From positions 186,001 through 250,000 of the forward strand of contig NZ_FNHL01000003.1 of NCBI RefSeq assembly GCF_900103715.1: a DNA stretch of 64,000 nucleotides. The letters are read 5' to 3'. Under the pieces are notes generated by a model. The model saw only the letters and a program-made list of their open reading frames with translations. It ran no database searches and was not told the DNA's origin. Numbering within the stretch: the stretch's first letter is position 1; every line of letters starts with the position of its first letter. This DNA comes from Halogranum gelatinilyticum. Its GTDB lineage: Archaea; Halobacteriota; Halobacteria; Halobacteriales; Haloferacaceae. Below, piece by piece: positions 57,914 through 64,000 of this stretch. Position numbers and translations under genes: made by a program.

Positions 57914-58372
57914 ATGACCGACCTGATGGACACCTACATCGAGAACCGCCATCTCGTCCAGCCCAACCATACGAACAACTACGACGTCGCCCACGGGGGG
58001 AACGTCCTGAAGTGGATGGACGTCGTCGGCGCGCTCTCGGCGATGCGGTGTGCGGAGATGACCTGCGTGACCGCCCGGATGGAGGAGGTCAATTTCGTCC
58101 AGCCCATCCCGCGGGGCGAATCAGCACTCATCCAGGCGTACGCCTACGAGACTGGTCGAACGAGCATCCGCGTCCGCATCAAAGCTTACCGCGAGAACCC
58201 CCAGACCGGCGAGCGCGAACTCACGACCGAGTCGCACTTCGTCTACGTCGCTATCGACGACAACTTGGAACCGACGCCCGTCCCTGATCTCACCCTCGAC
58301 ACCGACGAGGGCGCGGAACTCCAGCGGCGCGCACAGGAGGATGCGAAGAACATGAGAAACGGCGACTCCTGA
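57914..58372 (+). CDS. acyl-CoA thioesterase (hotdog fold)
   Basis: 152 residues. YDVAHGGNVLKWMDVVGALSA is the active-site Asp segment and EEVNFVQPIPRGESALIQAY with TSIRVRIKAYRENP the central hotdog strands, as in the YciA/BFIT acyl-CoA thioesterases. A charged C-terminus (LQRRAQEDAKNMRNG) is not part of the fold. It hydrolyses acyl-CoA, length preference unknown. Start ATG at 57914. Confidence 0.85.
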   Translation: MTDLMDTYIENRHLVQPNHTNNYDVAHGGNVLKWMDVVGALSAMRCAEMTCVTARMEEVNFVQPIPRGESALIQAYAYETGRTSIRVRIKAYRENPQTGERELTTESHFVYVAIDDNLEPTPVPDLTLDTDEGAELQRRAQEDAKNMRNGDS

Positions 58373-58552
58373 CTCGCTGTCGACTCCGACGCTCTCCGAC
58401 CACTACGTTCAGACCGACTCGCTCGGACCGACTCGCCAGTATCGCACGCTGTCTCTTGCGGCTGAAACTCGACGCGCGACAGCGTCGACAGTACGCTGGT
58501 CTCGACTTCGGACGCCAGAAGAGTACCACGCCACCGGGTTCGAGTTCGAGGA

Positions 58553-59023
58553 CTAATCCCAGTCGTTGCGTTCGTCCTGTCCGCCGCTGCCACTCAGGTC
58601 CACCGCCGATGGCGGCCGCCCCGCGCTGTCGAGTATCTCGTCGGAGACGGTGATGGGGCAGTCGACCCGGACCGCGAGCGCGACGGCGTCGCTCGGCCGG
58701 GCGTCGAAGACGAACTGCCGTGGCTCGCCGTTCTCGTACCGCTCGGCGTCGATCTTCGCGTAGAACGTCCCGTCGGCGAGGTCGTCGATACGGATGCCGT
58801 CGATAGCTCCCCCGAACTCCGTCACCATCTCGACGAGCAGTTCGTGTGTGAGCGGTCGCTCGAAGCTCTCACCCGAGAGACCGAGCTGAATCGCCTGCGC
58901 CTGATCGCCGGTGACGAAGATGGGGAGGTACTCGCCGCGTGCCGACAGCACCACCGCCGGGACGTTCGCCCCGTCGGGGCCGATGCCGACGGCGATGCCC
59001 TCTACCTCGGCAGTGTGGTCCAT
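58553..59023 (-). CDS. bifunctional nuclease family protein (DUF151)
   Basis: 156 residues. LPIFVTGDQAQAIQLGLSG, RPLTHELLVEMVTEFGGAID and FDARPSDAVALAVRVDCPI are the DUF151 core; the last is its most conserved part. Plant and bacterial members have RNase/DNase activity; the archaeal role is not known. The ATG at 59023 gives MDHTAEVEGIAVGIG. A tail after the core (DSAGRPPSAVDLSGSGGQDE) is a disordered extension. Confidence 0.85.
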   Translation of the reverse strand: MDHTAEVEGIAVGIGPDGANVPAVVLSARGEYLPIFVTGDQAQAIQLGLSGESFERPLTHELLVEMVTEFGGAIDGIRIDDLADGTFYAKIDAERYENGEPRQFVFDARPSDAVALAVRVDCPITVSDEILDSAGRPPSAVDLSGSGGQDERNDWD

Positions 59024-59116
59024 GCTACCGAGTTCGTTTCGCGGGTATGAATACCTACTCCCGACCGTGGTCGTTAGCGCGTCCAAAACCGCTCGGGAAC
59101 CAGTCAGTGAGACCGT

Positions 59117-59749
59117 TCAGCGCCGTGCGTACCACACGGCGAACGCGAGAGTGAGGACTAACGCCCCGCCGAGGAAGAACAGCAAGCCGGGCGGCAGTCC
59201 GGCAGCCGTCGCCGTCGCGGTCGTGTCGGCGGCCATCTGGACGCTTTCGGCCGTCGCCGCACTCCCGGCGTCGCCGCCGCCCGCGGGCGCGCCGAAGCTG
59301 AACCACGCGCCGTCGCTCAGGAGATACTGGACGAACAGGCTCGTAAAGCCCAGAATCCCGAAGCCGCCGAGCAGCCGTTTGAGCGCGGTCTGGAGACCAG
59401 TGGAGTCCTGCTCGCGCCCCGCGAAGACGACGAGCGGCCGGTTCGAGGGGGCGTAGACCTTCATCTCGCGACCCTTCTCGGAGTAGACGGTGTCGACGAC
59501 CTCGACGAGCGAGGCGGCTTCGAGTTTACCGAGATGGTACTGGACGTTCTGCAGGGAGGTGTCGAGGCGGTCGGCGAGCGACGACGGGGAGTCCGGCTCG
59601 TCGTGGAGTTCTGTGAGGAGTTTCCGCGCCGTCGTCGACGAGAGCGCCGAGAGCATGTCGTCGGCGTCGTCGCTGTCGACGCCGATGACGCGTGGTTCGG
59701 TCTCCTCGACGGCGGAGACGTCCGGGCTGGAGGGCAAGAGCTTCGCCAT
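59117..59749 (-). CDS. membrane-anchored winged-helix (ArsR-like) regulator
   Basis: 210 residues. The HTH is at about 30-100: LSSTTARKLLTELHDEPDSP, SLADRLDTSLQNVQYHLGKL and the wing LVEVVDTVYSEKGREMKVYA. Two hydrophobic segments near the end (about 136-154 and 186-206) make it a membrane-anchored one-component regulator. Similar proteins are common in haloarchaea. It may sense envelope or stress signals; the target is unknown. Start ATG at 59749. Confidence 0.8.
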   Translation of the reverse strand: MAKLLPSSPDVSAVEETEPRVIGVDSDDADDMLSALSSTTARKLLTELHDEPDSPSSLADRLDTSLQNVQYHLGKLEAASLVEVVDTVYSEKGREMKVYAPSNRPLVVFAGREQDSTGLQTALKRLLGGFGILGFTSLFVQYLLSDGAWFSFGAPAGGGDAGSAATAESVQMAADTTATATAAGLPPGLLFFLGGALVLTLAFAVWYARR

Positions 59750-59814
59750 GGCTCCCGATACACCGTCAGAGTAGACAAACCTGTTGCTCGCGAGAAGTCC
59801 CAATTCGCTGCCAG

Positions 59815-61182
59815 CTACTCGGTCGACTCGCCCGATTCGCCCGATTCGCCCGATTCGACCACGAGCACTCGCAGGTCGTTGACGTTCGTCCCCGTCGGGC
59901 CGGTGCGGACGATGGCGTCCCGCGCCTCGAGTGCCGGAAAGGCGTCGTTGTCGGCGAGTGCCGCCCGTGCTGCCCCGAGATCCGTGACGGTCTCGCCGTC
60001 GACCAACCCTCCGGCCACGTCGACCGCGCCGTCGCGGCCGTCGGTGTCGACCGCACCGAGAGCGATCTCCGATCCGGTCCCCGCGAGTTCGATGGCCGAC
60101 GCGAGCGCGAACTCCTGGTTCGGGCCGCCCCGACCGCCGCCGCGGATGGTGACCGTCGTCTCGCCGCCCGCGAGCACCACCGCAGGGGCCGAGACGGGGT
60201 TGCCGGTCGCGACGACCTCCTCGCCGACCGCGACGTGGCTCTTTGCGGCCTCTCGGGCCTCCCCTCGCACGCGGGACGAGAGGATACAGGGTTCGTACCC
60301 CCGCTCCGCTGCGACCGACCGCGCGGCGTCGAGGGCGGTGAACCCGTCGGCGAGCACGTGGTTCGTCACGCGCTCAAAGACCGGGTCGTCGGCGCGAGGA
60401 GTTTCAGGAACGTCACCCGCAGCACCCGCTTCGAGTCGGTCGCGGACCGACTGGGGCGCGTCGATGTCGTAGCGGTCGAGCACGTCGAGCGCGTCGGCGA
60501 ACGTCGAGTTGTCGGGCGCGGTCGGCCCGCTGGCGATGACGCTCAAGTCGTTGCCGACGACGTCGCTCAAGACGAGTCCGGCGACGGTGGCGGGTGCGGC
60601 GACACGCGCGAGTTGGCCGCCCTTGACCGCCGAGAGATGTTTGCGGACGGCGTTGATCTCGTCGATTTCGGCCCCGGATTCCAGCAGTTCGGTCGTCGTC
60701 TGTTGGAGGTCAGCGAGTGAGATTCCCTCGACCGGCGCGGCGAGGAGCGCGCTCGCCCCGCCCGTGATGACGCCGAGGACCAGCGTCCGCTCGTCGGCAC
60801 CGTCGAGCAGGTCGAGGATGCGGCGGGCGCCCTCGACGCCCGCCTCGTCCGGGACGGGGTGGGAGCCGACGACGATCTGAGTGAACTCGGTCTCCTCGGG
60901 GTCGCGCGTGACGACGACGCCGTCGGTGACGCGGTCGCCGAGGACGGCTTCGAGTGCCGTCGTGACGCCGCCGCCCGCCTTGCCGCCGCCGACGACGAGC
61001 ACGCGGTCGTAGTCCGCGAGGTCGTATGTTGTGCTCTGGATGGTTAGCGTGTCGCCGTCGAGCGCGACGCTGTCGTGGACGACCTGTTCGGGGTGGGCTG
61101 CCTCGATGCCCGCCTCGATGCAGGCGAGTGCGGTGTCTCGGGCGGGTGTGCCGCCGAGGTCGGCGGCGTTCTCGATGGTCAT
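59815..61182 (-). CDS. glycerate kinase (DUF4147/MOFRL type)
   Basis: 455 residues. DRVLVVGGGKAGGGVTTALE, GVITGGASALLAAPVEGISL, EINAVRKHLSAVKGGQLARV and VVLAGGETTVTIRGGGRGGPNQEF are the DUF4147 and MOFRL signatures of the glycerate 2-kinase family. It phosphorylates glycerate with ATP, probably to 2-phosphoglycerate. The end carries a GES repeat (GESGESGESTE) encoded by four copies of a 9-base unit around 59823-59860. The ATG at 61182 (MTIENAADLGGTPARD) was preferred over 61209. Substrate D-glycerate is inferred from the family. Confidence 0.9.
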   Translation of the reverse strand: MTIENAADLGGTPARDTALACIEAGIEAAHPEQVVHDSVALDGDTLTIQSTTYDLADYDRVLVVGGGKAGGGVTTALEAVLGDRVTDGVVVTRDPEETEFTQIVVGSHPVPDEAGVEGARRILDLLDGADERTLVLGVITGGASALLAAPVEGISLADLQQTTTELLESGAEIDEINAVRKHLSAVKGGQLARVAAPATVAGLVLSDVVGNDLSVIASGPTAPDNSTFADALDVLDRYDIDAPQSVRDRLEAGAAGDVPETPRADDPVFERVTNHVLADGFTALDAARSVAAERGYEPCILSSRVRGEAREAAKSHVAVGEEVVATGNPVSAPAVVLAGGETTVTIRGGGRGGPNQEFALASAIELAGTGSEIALGAVDTDGRDGAVDVAGGLVDGETVTDLGAARAALADNDAFPALEARDAIVRTGPTGTNVNDLRVLVVESGESGESGESTE

Positions 61183-61376
61183 ATCCGCCGGGACACGGTG
61201 GAAGGACAAAAGCGCGTCCGCTCCGGTGGGGTTTGCGTCTCACTGCCGATGCCGGGTCGAACCTCAGTTCCCGTCTCTGTTCTCCAGAACCCCACCGCGT
61301 CGGCCGGATGTGGCAAGCAGGTTCTGTTTTTGCAGTCCGACAACGGTAAACCCCGGGGGCAAGTAGCGTGGGAACA

Positions 61377-63038
61377 ATGAGTAATCGTGCGGAGTCAGCC
61401 CCATCCGAGGGCAGTGTGCGCGTCGTCGGGACGGCGCACGTCTCGGCGGACAGCGTCCGCGAGGTCGAAGAGACCATCGAGGCGGAGCGTCCCGACGTCG
61501 TCGCCGTCGAACTCGACGAGGGGCGGTACCGCCAGCTACAGGGCGAGACGCCCGACGACCTCGACGCGGGCGACCTGCTTCGGGGCAACACCGTCTTCCA
61601 GTTTATCGCCTACTGGATGCTCTCCTACGTCCAGACGCGGATGGGCGAACAGTTCGACATCCAGCCCGGCGCGGACATGATGGCTGCCGTCGAGACGGCC
61701 GAAGAGTTGGGTCACGACGTGGCTCTCGTCGACCGCGACATCCAGACCACCATCCAGCGCTTCTGGCGTCGGATGGGCTTCGTCGAGAAACTGCGGATGG
61801 TCGGCGGACTCGCCTTCGGCGTCACCGACAGCCGAATCGTCGGGCTGATGTTCGGCCTGATGGTCGGCGTCGTGCTCGGACCGATCATCGGTCTCTTCGG
61901 CGGCTCGTTCGGAATCACGGCACCGCTTCTCGCTCGCGTCAGCGGCGGTGTGGTTCTCGGACTCGGTGCTGGAATCGCGCTGAGCTTCGTCGGCGACGCC
62001 TTCCTCGACGGTGAAGACAGCCTCATCCTCGCGGTCGGCGGCGGGATTACCGTCGCGCTCGCGACGGCCGTCCTCGGTATCGGCAGTGGCCTCGTCGGCG
62101 GCTTCCTGGCACAGGCCGTCGGCAGCATGGCACTCGGCCTCTTGGCTGGCGCGCTCGTCGGTCTCGCCGCGGGTGCGGTCTTCGGCGTCGTCGGTCTCGA
62201 CGTCGAGGAGGACTACGAGGAACTCGACATGAGCCAGCTCACGGACAAGGACGTCGTCACCGTGATGATGGAGGAGTTCCGCGAGTTCAGCCCCGGCGGC
62301 GCGGAGGCACTCATCGACGAGCGCGACGCCTACATCGCCCACCAGCTCGTCGCGCTCCGCGCCCAAGGCAAGCGGGTCGTCGCCGTCGTCGGCGCGGGCC
62401 ACCGCGAGGGCATCGAACGCTATCTCGCGAACCCCGAGACGCTGCCGCCGATGGAGTCGCTCGTCGGCGAGGCGAAGTCGGGCGGCATCCCGTGGTTCAA
62501 GATTCTCGGCGTCGCCATGTCCGTCGGCTTCGTCGCCTTCTTCGTCCTGCTCGCGATGGCTGGCGTCCGCAACGAGTTCCTGCTGCGGCTCTTCGCGGCG
62601 TGGTTCGTTGTCAACGGCGTCTTCGCGGCTGGTCTCGCCAAACTGGCGGGCGCGCGGTGGTCGTCGGCGGCCGTCGGCGGCGGCGTCGCGTGGATGACCT
62701 CCGTCAATCCACTCTTGGCACCCGGCTGGTTCACGGGCTACATGGAGCTGCGACACGTCTCGGTCAACGTCTCGGACATCGGCACGCTGAACAAACTGCT
62801 CGCCGACGAGGAGCGGCCCATCCGCGACATCGTCGCCGACATGTTCGACGTCCCGCTGTTCAAGCTCATCATGGTCGTCGCGATGACCAACATCGGGAGT
62901 CTCATCGCCAGCCTCCTCTTCGCAGCTTACATCCTGCCGCTGTTCGGGGCAGAACTCGGCGGCGTCGACGCCGTGACCCGGCTGATGCTGGAGGGTGCCG
63001 GTCGCAGTATCGACCTCATCGTGGGGGCGTTCCGATGA
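61377..63038 (+). CDS. TraB/PrgY-family membrane protein
   Basis: 553 residues. VRVVGTAHVSADSVREVEE at 14-32 contains the GTAHVS motif; DVVAVELDEGRYRQL and HQLVALRAQGKRVVAVVGAGH are the other TraB-domain signatures. About 7-8 membrane helices follow (for example MFGLMVGVVLGPIIGLFGGS and ILGVAMSVGFVAFFVLLAM). TraB/PrgY proteins act as metal-dependent proteases or pheromone inhibitors in bacteria; the archaeal job is unknown. The gene overlaps the site-2-protease gene by 4 bases. Confidence 0.85.
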   Translation: MSNRAESAPSEGSVRVVGTAHVSADSVREVEETIEAERPDVVAVELDEGRYRQLQGETPDDLDAGDLLRGNTVFQFIAYWMLSYVQTRMGEQFDIQPGADMMAAVETAEELGHDVALVDRDIQTTIQRFWRRMGFVEKLRMVGGLAFGVTDSRIVGLMFGLMVGVVLGPIIGLFGGSFGITAPLLARVSGGVVLGLGAGIALSFVGDAFLDGEDSLILAVGGGITVALATAVLGIGSGLVGGFLAQAVGSMALGLLAGALVGLAAGAVFGVVGLDVEEDYEELDMSQLTDKDVVTVMMEEFREFSPGGAEALIDERDAYIAHQLVALRAQGKRVVAVVGAGHREGIERYLANPETLPPMESLVGEAKSGGIPWFKILGVAMSVGFVAFFVLLAMAGVRNEFLLRLFAAWFVVNGVFAAGLAKLAGARWSSAAVGGGVAWMTSVNPLLAPGWFTGYMELRHVSVNVSDIGTLNKLLADEERPIRDIVADMFDVPLFKLIMVVAMTNIGSLIASLLFAAYILPLFGAELGGVDAVTRLMLEGAGRSIDLIVGAFR

Positions 63039-63652
63039 ACATCGACTTCAGCCAGACGGAGCTTCGTGACCTCGGCGTCGCCTGGCTCGCCCTCGGGCTC
63101 GCGTTCGCCATCTTCTTCGAGCGCGGCGCGACGGGCTTTCTCCAGGCGGGCATCGTCGTCCCGCTCGTCGTGAGCCTGTTGACCGCCGGTGTCGGCTTCA
63201 TCCTCCATGAACTCGCCCACAAGGTCGTCGCCGTCCGCTACGACCAGATCGCCGAGTTCCGCGCCGACTACAACATGCTGTTCGTCGCCATCATGAGCGC
63301 GATCGTCGGCTTCCTCTTCGCCGCCCCCGGCGCGGTCCACCACCGCGGCTATCTGACCGACCGTCAACACGGTCTCATCGCGTTCGCCGGTCCCGTGATG
63401 AACCTCGTGCTCGTGGTCGTCTTCGCGCCGCTACTGGTCGCTGGCATCGTCCTCGGCTCGCCGCTCTTGGAACTCATCGGCGGCCGCGGACTCGCCATCA
63501 ACTTCTTCCTCGCGGCGTTCAACCTCGTCCCCATCGGCTCGCTCGACGGTAAGACCGTCATGGGCTGGAACAAGCTCGTCTGGGCCGGGACGTTCGTGCC
63601 GAGCGCGGTGTTGGCGTTTGTAATCGTGTTCGTGTACAACATCGGGTTCTAA
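63035..63652 (+). CDS. site-2-protease-like metalloprotease (M50)
   Basis: 205 residues, about 5-6 membrane helices. FILHELAHKVVAVRYD has the zinc-binding HExxH (His58, Glu59, His62), and NLVPIGSLDGKTVMGWNKL the LDG Asp ligand near residue 176. It is a minimal M50 protease without a PDZ domain. Such enzymes cut transmembrane segments, often to release regulators. Its start overlaps the TraB gene, so the two are made together. Confidence 0.88.
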   Translation: MNIDFSQTELRDLGVAWLALGLAFAIFFERGATGFLQAGIVVPLVVSLLTAGVGFILHELAHKVVAVRYDQIAEFRADYNMLFVAIMSAIVGFLFAAPGAVHHRGYLTDRQHGLIAFAGPVMNLVLVVVFAPLLVAGIVLGSPLLELIGGRGLAINFFLAAFNLVPIGSLDGKTVMGWNKLVWAGTFVPSAVLAFVIVFVYNIGF

Positions 63653-63721
63653 GCGAGAGAATATCCTCACGCTCGTGCGGCAAGCGGTGAACTTTTCACG
63701 CCGCCTCGCGCGGGTTCGCAC

Positions 63722-64000
63722 ATGAGCGAGGACGACACGGACGCGGAGGAACTCACGTACGCGGAGTCTGGAGTCGACATCGACGCGAGCGAGGCGGCCA
63801 CGGCCGCGCTCGTCGGTGCCGTCGGCGAAAGCGAGGGCGACTACGCCGGGCTGCTCGACATCGGCGACCGGTATCTCGCGCTCGCGACCGACGGCGTCGG
63901 GACGAAACTGCTCGTCGCGGAGGCACTCTCCGACTACTCGACGGTCGGTATCGACTGCATCGCGATGAACGTCAACGACCTCGTCGCGGCGGGCGTCCGA
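63722..64000 (+). CDS. purM: phosphoribosylformylglycinamidine cyclo-ligase, N-terminal part
   Basis: Only the first 93 residues are in the window. After an acidic leader ([11 protein letters not shown]), [13 protein letters not shown] and [18 protein letters not shown] with [18 protein letters not shown] are the AIR-synthetase signature: the DGVGTK loop and the ATP/Mg Asp region. It closes the imidazole ring in purine synthesis using ATP. The gene continues past base 64000. Confidence 0.92.
   Translation, partial: MSEDDTDAEELTYAESGVDIDASEAATAALVGAVGESEGDYAGLLDIGDRYLALATDGVGTKLLVAEALSDYSTVGIDCIAMNVNDLVAAGVR

Noticed and set aside
1-64000. tRNA, rRNA or insertion sequences
   Set aside because: No T-loop plus acceptor-stem pattern, rRNA stretch, transposase motif or terminal inverted repeats with target duplication was found in the intergenic gaps by eye.

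Overview
The window comes from an extremely halophilic archaeon (class Halobacteria). Base composition is high in G+C, almost every protein is strongly acidic, most promoters have a TATA-like box about 26-32 bases before the start codon (leaderless mRNAs), and the gene content is typically haloarchaeal: an AglB/AglJ N-glycosylation locus, DhaKLM with HPr, GlpABC, twin-arginine lipoproteins and many small haloarchaea-only families. From memory, the order (leu/ilv operon, aglJ, aglB, dhaKLM-ptsH, glpK, glpABC) follows Haloferax, so a member of the Haloferacales is likely. Function calls rest on motif recognition and recalled family knowledge; no database search was run.

Layout. 1-3.9 kb: end of an MBL-fold hydrolase, a [2Fe-2S] ferredoxin, small conserved proteins, an HPr and a transglutaminase-like lipoprotein. 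3.9-12.2 kb (minus strand): a complete branched-chain amino-acid block leuA, then ilvB-ilvN-ilvC-small protein-leuC-leuD-leuB, in which every gene after ilvB overlaps its neighbour by 4 or 8 bases. A probable leader peptide with a Val/Leu/Ile-rich end precedes ilvB. 12.5-18.5 kb: small conserved genes, a CHAT-domain protease with a tiny hydrophobic protein next to it, a JAB-like protein and regulators.

18.5-37.7 kb: N-glycosylation locus with AglJ, three more glycosyltransferases, a flippase, five alkaline-phosphatase/sulfatase-superfamily enzymes, an arylsulfotransferase-like beta-propeller, the oligosaccharyltransferase AglB and a translationally coupled DUF368 protein (candidate lipid-phosphate recycler). 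The mix suggests that the glycan is decorated with sulfate or phospho-groups. 37.7-42.9 kb: small metabolic genes, then dhaKLM (PEP-dependent dihydroxyacetone kinase) with a convergent HPr gene.

42.9-51.9 kb: a Cdc6-like ATPase, a membrane protein (candidate glycerol facilitator), glycerol kinase, and divergently glpABC (anaerobic-type glycerol-3-phosphate dehydrogenase). With dhaKLM this forms a glycerol/dihydroxyacetone island whose products enter central metabolism as DHAP. 52-64 kb: ileS, two lipoproteins (one an HtrA-like protease), a thioesterase, a bifunctional-nuclease-family protein, a membrane-anchored HTH regulator, glycerate kinase, a TraB-family protein coupled to a site-2 protease, and the start of purM. 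No rRNA, tRNA, CRISPR array or insertion sequence was recognised.
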